From Nemertoderma westbladi (lineage: Eukaryota; Xenacoelomorpha; Nemertodermatida; Nemertodermatidae), in assembly GCA_032718475.1 (NCBI GenBank), contig JAUCBJ010003834.1, positions 16,316 through 80,315 of the forward strand: a stretch of 64,000 nt of DNA. The letters are read 5' to 3'. Shown here in pieces: positions 40,751-50,407 of this stretch (positions are counted from its first letter, which is position 1; each line of letters begins with the position of its first letter). Made by a program: the position numbers and the translations under genes. The notes below the pieces were generated by a model, which worked only from the letters and a program-made list of their open reading frames with translations, searched no databases and had not been told where the DNA came from.

Positions 40751-40861
40751 TCGCTACATCTAACTTCGCTACCTCTCTCCCCGCTATTATATACCTCTCT
40801 AGTCGACACACTGTTTCTACTGCGGCCGGGTCTATTCACCCCCGCCTCTCCCCCTGCTATT

Positions 40862-41095
40862 ATGTGGCCCTCCAGGCCCTCTACTCCCCGCCTACCAACT
40901 ACGTGGCCTACCAGGCCCTCTGCTCCCTGTCTACTAACTACGTGGCCTACCAGGCCCTCTGCTCCCTGTCTACTAACTACGTGGCCTACCAGGCCCTCAG
41001 CTCCCTGTCTACTAACTACGTGGCCTACCAGGCCCTCATCCGTCTGGCTACCGACTATGTGACCTACCAGGCTCTCTTCCGCCTGGTTTGGTTAT
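40862..41095. repeat. 39-bp tandem repeat in element 1 gag, about six copies
   Basis: Units of exactly 39 bp carry TACGTGGCCTACCAGGCCCT. In the gag sense they encode 13-aa repeats (EGLVGHVVSRQGA). Each unit contains GGCCT-ACC-AGGCC, a 5-bp palindrome. The array frame is the same as that of 40584-39651. Confidence 0.85.
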
Positions 41096-41531
41096 GTAGG
41101 CCCGACGTGTTTACATTAATAGCACCCATATTGGAAACGGAATTAATTTGCTCGTTTGAAACAAAATCATTTGTATTATTCTGCGCGACTACGTTATCTG
41201 AATTATTTTGTAAATTCGGGCATAGGTCATTATTTAAATTATTCGAATTATTTTGCGTAACTGCGTTATTTAAATTATTTTGTAGGTTCGAATTTGGGTT
41301 ATTATTTTGATTATTTGAATTATTTTGCGTAACTACATCAATATTAGAATTATTTCCTACATTAATATTGGGATTATCCTGATTTAAATTTAAATTACTA
41401 CCACCAGGCAAAGCATTTCCTGTAATAAAGGTTTGATTAGTGTTGTCCCATACGGTATTATCAATATTAACAACGTCTACTGTACCATTATTATTATTAC
41501 CCCCCCCCCCCCCCCGCCCGTACGGTCGCAC
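41064..41531 (-). pseudogene. Element 1 gag: Asn-rich low-complexity region in a shifted frame
   Basis: The frame encodes runs such as NNSNNQNNNPNSNLQNNLNN for about 130 residues. It starts within a C16 tract (41500-41515), where the preceding gag frame (42967-41477) ends, and stops at the 39-bp array, whose open frame is a third one. Taken together the gag gene is one open region fragmented by homopolymer length changes. Confidence 0.6.
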
Positions 41532-42967
41532 CAGTCTTGAGTCTGTCGTGCGGTCCCTGTCAGTGGGGTATTAATAAATGTATCTACGGCCCCCGGCTCC
41601 CTAAAAATACTCGAGCCGGCCCCGCTTTCAGACGGCGACGCTCGCACCAGTTGCAGCTCGTGCGCCCGTCTAATCTTATCTCCCGCAAGCACATTCTGGC
41701 GTTTCCTTATTTCTTTCTGCTCTCGTTCAGCCTCTGCCTTTCTCTTCTCACACTCCTGGGTGTCCCGGGCGGCCGACTCCGCTACACTCCTAATACTCTC
41801 CCTTCGTCTCGCCTCGCGCTCCTTACGTTCCTTTTCCCTTCTCGCCTCACGCTCTTTGCGTTCCCTATCCTCCCTCTCCTCACGCTCCCTACACTCCTTT
41901 TCCTCTATTTCCTCACACTCCCTAAGATTTCTCAAAGCCCTCTCTGCCCTCTCTCCGGTTTCTCTAATCAATGCTTCTTCCCTCGCTAACCGCACTCTCC
42001 CCTCCTCTAACCGTTCCTCCATTTCCCTCTGACCTTGTTCTACCATGCTGAGACGGTATGCGGCACCTATCTCTCTCACCACTCTTTCTTTCGCGGAGGA
42101 TGTAGCAGACTTATCGGTTACAACGGACCCCCTCCGCCTTCCCGACCTACTAACTTTCCCCCGCTTCCCCGAACTCTCTCCGACCGACGAGGCCGAATCC
42201 TCGGGGTTAACCTCGGATCCGCCCCCCTCGGGTTCCCTCCAACCCACTAATTTTGCTCCCCGGGCATCGACCAAGTATGGCCCTATGTACACTGGCGCTA
42301 CGCTAGGTTCCATACTCCCGCACTCCCATAGTTCAAACAGTTCGCCCGCAACCCCTTTTGCTCTCTCCCCGGCTAGTTCTCTCTGCCCAAAACGTATTAG
42401 GTAATTAAAGTGTCTATCCGACTCACCTAGTCGCTTTCTCAGTCTCACCTCGTCTACCTTCGCTCCTTCCTTCTTGGCGTCCTTCATCAGCTTCCGGGTC
42501 GCGTTGTAGGCCCGTCGAAGTCGTTCTGAAACCCCGACGTCCTCGTCGCCGACCTCTCCTCCGTCCCTCCGGGTTCGGCGTCGTACCGGCGGCCCCACCG
42601 TCGCCGTTCCGGTGGGCCGTCCGTCGCCCTCGGCCTGTAGCTGGCCGGCGACATCGGTACCGATCTCTCCTCTGTCTCTTCGCGTCCGGCGTCGCACCGT
42701 CGGCCCCACCGTCGCCGTTTCGGTGGGCCGCTCGTCGCCCTCGGCCGGTAGCTGGCCGGCGACATCGGCGCGCCGTTCTCCGTTCCGTGTCGACTCATCT
42801 CCATCTCCCTCCGTCCCGCTCTCGCTTTCTCTTGGCTCGTTCTGGACTTCCGGTTCGCCCGTTATCGATGGCTCCGGCGTCGTGGGCCTGTATCGCTTGG
42901 TCGCGGCCTCGCGGATCGTTTGATCTTCGTCCGGGGTCCGCGTCGGTGTTTCGCCCGATTCACTCAT
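41477..42967 (-). CDS. gag: Element 1 gag N-terminal part (496 aa): charged coiled coil
   Basis: It begins MSESGETPTRTPDEDQ, 126 bp inside the 5' LTR. Residues ~55-145 contain a tandem duplication (DVAGQL-x-AEGD-x-RPT). Residues ~320-430 are a nearly pure Arg/Glu/Lys coiled coil (ERKEREARREKERKEREARR). It ends in a Gly run from the C16 tract at 41500-41515, after which the protein would continue in another frame. No zinc finger is found here; the knuckles are in the C-terminal part. Confidence 0.75.
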   Translation of the reverse strand: MSESGETPTRTPDEDQTIREAATKRYRPTTPEPSITGEPEVQNEPRESESGTEGDGDESTRNGERRADVAGQLPAEGDERPTETATVGPTVRRRTRRDRGEIGTDVAGQLQAEGDGRPTGTATVGPPVRRRTRRDGGEVGDEDVGVSERLRRAYNATRKLMKDAKKEGAKVDEVRLRKRLGESDRHFNYLIRFGQRELAGERAKGVAGELFELWECGSMEPSVAPVYIGPYLVDARGAKLVGWREPEGGGSEVNPEDSASSVGESSGKRGKVSRSGRRRGSVVTDKSATSSAKERVVREIGAAYRLSMVEQGQREMEERLEEGRVRLAREEALIRETGERAERALRNLRECEEIEEKECREREEREDRERKEREARREKERKEREARRRESIRSVAESAARDTQECEKRKAEAEREQKEIRKRQNVLAGDKIRRAHELQLVRASPSESGAGSSIFREPGAVDTFINTPLTGTARQTQDWCDRTGGGGGGVIIIMVQ

Positions 42968-43093
42968 CTCGTCTGGTGGCTGATGGTTCGGCTAGCTAGG
43001 CTGCAGTTTTTGATGTTCAACTGGGGCTTCTTCCTCGGATTTAGTTACTGGTCCCTGGGTTTAGTTACTGTTCAGGGCACCGGGTTTAGTTAC
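42968..43093 (-). promoter_or_regulatory. Element 1 5' leader with three GTAACTAAA copies
   Basis: In the element sense the leader reads GTAACTAAACCC immediately after the LTR and repeats the word twice more within ~65 nt. A canonical primer-binding site beginning TGG is not evident. The repeats could concern priming or packaging, but this is speculation. Confidence 0.4.
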
Positions 43094-43636
43094 TGTGACG
43101 GGATCCAGGAGGGATCCCGATTTATCCGGTGTGGTAATTTAGTCCACGCGTCCCCGCCGTGTATAAGGATGAAATAAAGTAACTGAGTTCTGAAGTTCGG
43201 TGTATAATAATAATAGGGCATAGGATATAGATATAGATATAATGTGTACAAGGCGGGATACGGTAACTAAAGTCCCGTGATCCCCTAACTAAACTAAAGT
43301 ACAATACCAACCTACGCTAGCACTGCTGCACTGAGATAACTGAATCACTGATTAATAGGTTATTGGTTATATTGCACGGTGGCCTTATTGCTACTCAATC
43401 GATGCCTTGCCCCCCTCTGATTGGTTGTTACCCTTGTTGGCGCCCCGTGGAGTGTTCCCGTTCACTCCACCTGTTCTCTCTGGGTTAGGGGTTTGGCCCC
43501 TGACCCTCTATTGTGTGCTTCCTTCCCACTCTTATTGGGATGGCACGAGTTGGTTAATTGCCCAATCTCGTGGCTCCCAATATTGCTTATCGGCTTATAA
43601 CTTTATGGGGTGTTAGCGGGATTGAATAAGCTAACA
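43094..43636 (-). repeat. Element 1 5' LTR (543 bp)
   Basis: Same sequence as 12849-13391. It is followed by GGCCT (43637-43641), the right copy of the target duplication. Confidence 0.95.
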
Positions 43637-43641
43637 GGCCT

Positions 43642-44310
43642 ACAGTATTTGCAGTGTTTATTCTTGTCCTATAATAATGTAAAATGTATTTTATTATTAT
43701 TTATTTATTCACCTGTATTAATAATAATTTTTAAATAACAAATTTTATTCTTTATTTATTTATTCTTTGTTCTTTATATTGATTATTTTTGTATTATCAT
43801 ACATAAATTGGTTGGTGGTTATGTACACTGTACATACTACTGTACATTGTAGGCCTACATACTTACTGTACATTGTACAGTAGCAACTTGCTATAGTGTA
43901 GCCGGTGATAAATGAGAACTGTAACTGTATTTTGGTCGGCAACATTATAAGTACAGGAAGAACTGATCCAGCAATGTTGTTTTTCATGAGAGCAATTATT
44001 CCACCACGATGTGCACTAACTGAAGGTTGTGATAACAAGGGGAATGCAATAAATACGGCAACTCCAATTATATAAGTAGGCCCTACAAGAGTTTTTATTA
44101 CCTGAATTAAATATATATCAAATTCATGAATAAATTTGAAAATTTCTGGGTCTAGCAGTTACTGTTTAAGGCACAAATGTTCCATGAACATTTTTTCAAC
44201 ACGTTTCTTGCTGGGGATGAGCTCTGACAGGCATCGTACCCATAGGTGAACCTTTCGATAACCTCATCATTGCGGAGAGCAACACAGCATTTATAATCGT
44301 ACTTGATAGA
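43642..44310. other. AT-rich non-coding stretch
   Basis: No assignable gene. A short minus-strand frame (44038-43760) has no recognisable similarity. Several TTTATTTA-type runs are present. Confidence 0.5.
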
Positions 44311-44594
44311 TATTGAATGGCAACAGGAAGAGTTCCTGTACACTTTCGAAACAGGAAAAAGGCCCTGAGCTCACAAGAGATTTCGGAATATTTCGGTCTT
44401 CCCGAAGATAGAGATTGAGACCCAACGGCTCGGCTCGGGCACACTGGGCCTGCCAAAGATACAGACAAGACTGGATGGGTCCCTTAAAAGGTAATATTCT
44501 GATAACATGGAAGGAGCTATTAAAAAGCGCGAAATCGCGCAAAGGTCCACGTCTACTAAGGCATGAACTGTCTCCTTGAATGGCTTACTACCAA

Positions 44595-45142
44595 TCTTAC
44601 AACAAAAATAATTCACCGGAATGTAGGGATTGAACTTGGTACCTAGAGATTCCAAGTCCCTACTAGGACTAGGATCGGCATGCCGCATGCTGCATAGCAG
44701 CTACATTTTTAAGAATGCTGTGCCGGATTGTCGACAAATTTTCACCGCCACAACTCCCTATCACCCATGACATTTGCTAGATCATCCGCATCTTCAAGGC
44801 CAATGTCCTTTAAGATGCGTCTCAAGAAAGTCATGGGTTTGTCCACCATGCTTACTCACTCCATGAGGCTGCCAAAGCACAAGATATTGCACTGGCTGGT
44901 CCTCACGGTGAAAGCAATGTTCTGCAAAGCGGAGGCGATTTTGTTCTAGTGTCAAGCTTGGTGGAACCAATGAGACACCTCCAATGTTATATACTGTCTG
45001 GTTGGAGATGTGTGCATTGTACATGACACATTGAACCCGGCGTAGCATTCTTGTGAATGTGCCATCCAGAGCTTTGGTGTCCTCAGCAGTTAGAGCTTTA
45101 AGTCCCACGATCTGCCAACTGAACTACTGGGGCCGTACAAAG
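44595..45142 (-). mobile_element. tRNA-derived SINE-like sequence split by a LINE-A insertion
   Basis: On the minus strand an A box TAGTTCAGTTGG (45126-45115) lies on one side of the LINE fragment and a B box AAGTTCAATCC (44637-44627) on the other, with a T5 run at 44608-44604. The direct repeat AAGTCCC flanks the LINE (44654-44660 and 45100-45106). Removing the LINE places the two boxes at tRNA-like spacing, and the 3' flank (GTGAATTATTTTTGTTG) resembles that of the tRNA-like unit in the element 2 LTR, suggesting one SINE family. Confidence 0.55.
44661..45099 (-). mobile_element. LINE-A 5'-truncated copy inside the SINE-like sequence
   Basis: Matches LINE-A from about 2385 to its 3' end, including the C-terminus and a TAGTCCTAGTA tail. 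A frame disruption near 44835 shows it is older than the copy at 10956-11311. It is flanked by a 7-bp duplication AAGTCCC. Confidence 0.85.
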
Positions 45143-45257
45143 TTGTGTCCCCCACACCAACAACAACGGAGTAAATACTAGAGGTCTCGCTACGCGAACC
45201 TAAAAAGCAGGTTGCTGCTATCAACGATGCCGAGTATAGCAGACAATCAGTCCAGGC

Positions 45258-45319
45258 ATGCAATCAATTCAATTCAATTCAATTCAATTCAATTCAATTC
45301 AATTCAATTCAATTCAATT
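45258..45319. repeat. CAATT pentanucleotide microsatellite
   Basis: About eleven copies of the pentamer, beginning in CAATCAATTC, within degraded LINE sequence. Confidence 0.95.
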
Positions 45320-45782
45320 TATATTTAATCATTTTAAAATGATATTCATAGTAAAAAAAAATTTAAATACACAATTGCACAGAAATAAAATGTACCGTCA
45401 TTCACATTGATCGATCTAACTGCTCATTGTACTGGGAGGAAAAGCCATAGTATCCTTAAGGTTAAGCTTGAATCTCGAGCTGAACGCGAACGAGCTCGAG
45501 CTCCTAAACAATGACAGGTTATTTATTGACCGATAACTTTGTAATACATCGTGTGTCTGAATCTGTCAAAATGGAAAATGCTCTAGGAAATGTCTCATCA
45601 TGCATACTTGAAATTATTTGTAAATATATGGCGTAGGGACATACTGAGAAATAATGCCGCACTGCGATATCAAGTTGGAAAATATTTCGTCCTGGCACGA
45701 TTTGGTAGTGCAATAACTATTTACATCATTGTGTGCAAAGTAGCACTTTGCAGCGTTATTTATGTAGTATATTTATGAGTTT

Positions 45783-45832
45783 ATTTATGTACCGAGCGAG
45801 CGCAGCGAGGGAGGTTTACATAAATAAAGAAT
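45783..45832. repeat. 12-bp inverted repeat with a GCGAGCG-rich loop
   Basis: TTTATTTATGTA and TACATAAATAAA are exact inverse complements, flanking about 25 bp containing CGAGCGAGCGCAGCGAGG. A second palindrome, TGCAAAGT-AGC-ACTTTGCA, lies just upstream at about 45736-45754. Probably a small inverted-repeat element. Confidence 0.6.
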
Positions 45833-46413
45833 GGTCTTTAACGCTGAAAAGTGACCTTTGCAAGCAATGATGTATGTAATTTTGTTACATTATTATATCA
45901 ACTTATCAGCGTTCTTTATGTGAAGAAAAGATTTTATGGATACTCATTTATACATTTTAATCATGTACTATATCGAATATCTCAAAGTAAGATTTATAAG
46001 TGAATTTTGTTAACATTTATAAGTTAAATTTATTAACGGGTACACTGGTACACAGTATTAATTATACATTTAAATCTAATTAAAGTTTATTGGAAGTTAT
46101 CTCCTGCATGGATGTGATAAATCATTAATCCATCTTGACTCGACTATATGGTCGACTGAAGCAAACTTGTCACTGTCTGTGTCCGTTCAGTTTTACTGAA
46201 CACTGTCTCCATTTTCTTTGCTCATTTTAGTGTCTTCTATTGGACGTTTCGCCATAATGGAATACAGTCTTACACGTTAAACAATTACTGTCCCGTCACT
46301 GCAACCTGGACAATAAAGCAGCAATCATTAACATTAATGGAAGTACAGTAGGCACGTTCCACGGTAAAGTACGTGACTGTCAGAGACCAATTTTTACATT
46401 CTTTTGCAAATTA

Positions 46414-47908
46414 CAGTCCCAATCCCAATAAACATTAACTTGGCCATTTTGGCGGCCAAAATTACCAAAATGGCCAAGTAAAAACTGCGGTATTCATGAA
46501 AGGAACTGCTGCGGCACGTTGGCTTGTCAATCACAGCCAGTGAATACAGGCTGAGTATAAGTAAAGCCCAGCATGTTGGCACTGAGGTAGAGTTCTCTCT
46601 ACCTTTAGGTAGAGAGAAAGGCTCCAGTGTAGTAATGGCTGGGCTCGCCACTGTAGTAAACATGCCTGTAAGAGTGCAGTGTGAGGCGCCCGCCCTAACT
46701 TATTATTTTCTACATATTTTTTACTAATCTAATAATTAACACACCTTTACCTGTCACTTAGGTTATAAGCAGTGTGCTAGCACTTGCAGCGTAATAATTA
46801 ATTATTTACTTTAATTCTATTCGATTGGTAATAAAAATAACAAGTTCATAGAGAAAAATACTTTACATAGATTTTTCTTTATTTAGCTGTTTAGTACGCT
46901 ATAATATAAATTCTCTCATAAATACAGTTCGAGGGGGGGGGACTGGACGCAATAAAAATTCATCACTCTCCAGGGGAGATTTGACGTAAATAACAGATGA
47001 TTACTCTCAAAAATAAAACTGTAATGTTCATTTATGTTTAATTTATTGTTTTGGTTAAAGTAACATGCCACTATAACCTGCTCCTTTCCCTAAATTGAGA
47101 ATTTAACATTGAGGCGGGATATTAATTCGCCAAGGTGAGTTTTGCGTCCAGTTCCCTCCCCCCCCCCCCCCCCCCCTGTCTCGATAAATAATAATTACAT
47201 CATCATAATTTCACCCAAATATGCCGACTCTGTTGACTGTTAGCACAGAGCCAGAGCCTGATATTATAATGTTTTCAGTTACTATCGCCCTCGAATTCAG
47301 ACCCAGCTACTAGAAATAGGCCGCGCCGTCTAATCTGAATTTCATCAGTATACCGAACTCGTTTGAGACTGAGTGTCGCTATTTAATAGCTACCTCTCGC
47401 CCTGTCACAGACCCAGCTTCTAACTATAAAACTATAATTAGGACGCCTTCATACAGAACACGTTGCCATTTCATAATGACTCTAAACTGAAGCTACAAAA
47501 AGGAAAAGGTAGGAAATGATTATCTAATAATAACACACAAAATCCGATTATTATACATACTCGGACTCCTCCTTTTAACACAGCCGCATTCAACTAACTC
47601 CCTTATTACGTATTAGCCTGTGCTGTATCAATGCCTCAGTGGGTGGTCTTTACTACAACTGAAAGGCCCGACTCAGCTCCAGGTAAGTTAACAATCTGTC
47701 AATAATAAAAATGAAAGCGAGCCGACATTTAGTCAGAGCAACCAAATGGATGTCCAAGGAGACGGGCTGTCTGGACTTGACTGAGTCGAGTTAAATCGCT
47801 TCGCCAAAACGACCAAGTAGCCCATAGGAATACACTACATTTTTTTGGCGATTTTGGTCATTTTGGCCGCCAAAACGACCAAGTTAATGTTTATTGGGAT
47901 TGGGACTG
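46414..47908. mobile_element. TA-flanked inverted-repeat DNA element (Tc1/mariner-like, non-coding)
   Basis: The left end CAGTCCCAATCCCAATAAAC... and the reverse complement of the right end agree at about 58 of 62 positions. TA dinucleotides flank both ends (46412-46413, 47909-47910), as expected for Tc1/mariner-type insertion. No transposase frame is visible in the 1.5 kb, so it is non-autonomous. The left end also contains a 15-bp palindromic arm pair ACTTGGCCATTTTGG / CCAAAATGGCCAAGT. Confidence 0.7.
46929..47176. repeat. Inner inverted repeat with G8 and C19 ends
   Basis: GGGGGGGGACTGGACGCAA (46933-46951) is mirrored by TTGCGTCCAGTTCCCTCCC at 47142-47160, which runs into a C19 tract (47158-47176). 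It may be a second small element nested in the TA-flanked one. Confidence 0.5.
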
Positions 47909-47910
47909 TA

Positions 47911-48834
47911 CATATATACAACAGTCTTCATAGAGCATCAACTTGTGATATTCTGTGAGACAAAGTATTCTGCTACACGTTTAGTATAGAAGCTAAACTT
48001 CTTAGTGTAGATGGCATTAGTAATCATCAACCAAACGCAGGTAAAGTACGTGACGCGCAGAAATTTTAAAATATATTTTTTTTAATGTATGTCCAAAATG
48101 TAAAACAAAGTAAAGTACGTGACATGGCGAAGTAAAGTACGTGACCCATGCGATTTCATTCGAATATCCAAATCTATTTCACCCCGCTTCCATGTGGCAA
48201 TATATTTTTACAACACAATTTTGGTAACGAAATTAACTAGATACAGATTCTATCATATTTTTAAAGACCAGGTGATTGAAAATAATAATCAAATTTTGAT
48301 TAACTAATACTGTATTAGGGATAGGCCTACGGTTATTATAGTCCGTGTTTCGCTATTACACACACTGGTGAGATCATGTATTGTCTTTTTTATTGTGCAG
48401 TAGTCGCAGTTCGTATAGCGTGATGGGGGATTGCTTATTCTTGATGATGTTGCTACGGCCCTAACCGTATCTGTGTCGAGGTTACCGCTACGCGCTATGG
48501 TACTGGCACGTTTCTAATTAATTAGAACCACAAAGTCCTTGGGAAAATGTTGCTGTCATCTCATTAACCATGGGCCATGCACGCGTTAGCAATAATTGAT
48601 AATATTTAATTGGTTGTCTCCGGGGAAACAATAGTTCATAAAGAAATGGACTTATATCACCCCACCCTGATCTGGTAGACATATGTTATATCGTTTTGCA
48701 GGCTTCAGTTGCAGGTGGATATAGTTGTCATCCAATAGACGCCGAGCTCCAGGTGGCCTGATGGGCAGGATTGCCAGTGTGTGATGCGCTGGCACTGCTT
48801 AAGTCCATAGTTATATTATAGTCCATACAACCAT
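47911..48834. other. Non-coding stretch left of element 3 with GTAAAGTACGTGAC repeats
   Basis: No gene. Exact copies of GTAAAGTACGTGAC lie at 48041-48054, 48110-48123 and 48132-48145. It ends in ACCAT, the target duplication of element 3. Confidence 0.6.
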
Positions 48835-50229
48835 TGTTGCCGTTATTCCCGACACCATGGGGAAAACGCCGATGCTGGAGGCGGAATTTTCAGACCACAG
48901 GATTCCGGCCAGTTACCGGATATTGGGAGTGGAGAAGAAGTCCTATCTGAGATGCAAGATTGCAGTCGAGAAAAAGTTGCATTGGTTGGAAATAATCTTT
49001 AATGTAACCTGAACGTTGTGACTGAACGTTGATTGAGAATAATTTGGGTTTCCCCACACCAATATACCAAATATTCACAATAATACACGAACATATAAAT
49101 TCCTACAGTACATTAATTAATTACCCACTGTTCACTTTAGATTTTAACCTAACTAATGTTCCCCATTTTCCTTCGGTCCTAGTCCCGGTGCCGTAGTGTC
49201 AGTGTCGGTCGACCCTGTTGCGTGTCCGTCCCACCCTTCCCGAACCCCGAAGGGATCAGTCATCAGGAAAGCGGTACAGCTTGGCTAAGGGTCGGTCAAG
49301 TTGGTAGACCCGGTTGCGTGTCCGTCCCACCCTTCCCGAACCCCGAAGGGATCGGTCATCAGGAAAGCGGTACGGCTTAGCTAGGGGTCTGTCGGTTCAT
49401 CGCAGGGTCCCAACCACCTAAGCTTTCCAAATCCTTTTCAGGCTCGTAGTCGCTTCGGTAGTCGAGAAGCTGCTCCGAATGGTCGGTAGGCCAGTAGAGT
49501 TCGGTCCTTTGTCTTTCGACCCGTTGCGTGTCCGTCCCACCCTTCCCGAACCCCGAAGGGATCGGCCATCAGGAAAGCGGTACGGCTTAGCTAGGGGTCT
49601 GTCAGCCCGTTGTGAGTCCCAACTGTCGGTAGCTTTCCGAGTCCCTTTCAGGCTCGTAGTAACGCCGGTCGTGGAACCCACTCCAGGAAGGTAGTCCTCG
49701 TCGAACCCTTCCTCCGTCTAGTCGGTCGATCCGTCGCAAGTCCCCGGTGCAGTCAGCAAGCTTTCCGAGTCCCATTCAGGCTCCTAATAACTGCCGGTGA
49801 CCAGGGACCGCTAAGGATCTGTCTGTCGGTTCCCGTCGCAAATCCCTGACGCAATCAGCAGACTTTCCGAGTCCTTTTCAGGCTCGTAATAACTGCTGTT
49901 GGCCAGGAACCGCTAAGGGCAGTCCTTGTCCCTAGGCCTAGTGGGTTACCAAAACTACCTCTACAGGCAGTAGGAAGTTGGCTAGGCCTAATAGTATCAG
50001 GTAAACCTGAGTACTGCTTGATTTTGCCTCCCACCCTTGGCCCTTAAATATCTGATATGAGTCCCGTGCCCCGTAAGTCGCCCCAATATTCGCCCGTAAA
50101 TCACCCCCAGTCCATTGAATATACCCAAATTCCATGTTCCCACACCCAGTACTGATATTGGAATATTCATTATAAATAAATCCGAAAAATATTCAACTCG
50201 CGTTATGAAAAGTTGAAATACCACGAACA
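48835..50229 (-). repeat. Element 3 3' LTR (1395 bp)
   Basis: Starts TGTTGCCG and ends CACGAACA. It contains three ~100-bp units (TTGCGTGTCCGTCCCACCC ... GGAAAGCGGTACGGCTT, near 49212, 49310 and 49520) and four copies of the CGAGTCC...GGCTCG hairpin core (49423, 49633, 49761, 49863). The minus-strand polypurine tract TTGGGGGGGAC lies at its inner edge (50230-50240). Confidence 0.93.
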
Positions 50230-50407
50230 GTCCCCCCCAATGACCTTCGTGAGGTCTATCGGTAGATCGAGTTTGCGTAGGTCATTTCCCATATAAAAAA
50301 CCCAAATTTTAATATTGCATAGTCCTGATTAATTTTTCATAGAGTTAGTTTACGTAGATATAAAAAATAAATGTTCAATATAAATGTTCATAGAATATCC
50401 TGGTCTT

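Larger units (their letters stand above)
12849..43636 (-). mobile_element. BEL/Pao element 1 (about 14.2 kb without the nested element 2)
   Basis: It is bounded by two 543-bp LTRs (12849-13391 and 43094-43636) that I read as identical, beginning TGTGACGG and ending CTAACA, and by a 5-bp duplication GGCCT at 12844-12848 and 43637-43641. Genes are all on the minus strand, so the 5' LTR is the right-hand one. Order: gag, protease, RT, RNase H, integrase, then an extra ORF3 before the 3' LTR. Element 2 is inserted within gag. Several frame breaks are present despite identical LTRs. Confidence 0.95.
44315..45570 (+). mobile_element. Scattered, degraded LINE-A-like fragments (+ strand)
   Basis: Short matches to LINE-A: 44325-44360 resembles 780-815 (AACAGGAARAGGGCCC-like), 45207-45262 resembles 979-1036 (AGCAGGTTG-TG-CATCAA-GATGC...), and 45445-45570 resembles 1080-1205 (CTAAACAATGACAGG). 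They are interrupted by a SINE-like sequence and a CAATT expansion. The pieces are old and rearranged; exact limits are uncertain. Confidence 0.45.

Noticed and set aside
43760-44038. 92-aa minus-strand ORF as a host exon
   Set aside because: No recognisable domain or splice sites; lies in AT-rich DNA.
49423-49892. Element 3 hairpin core as a hammerhead ribozyme
   Set aside because: The minus strand has CTGAAAAGG and GGAAAG, superficially similar, but not the required CUGANGA and GAAA core with a cleavage triplet in the correct layout.
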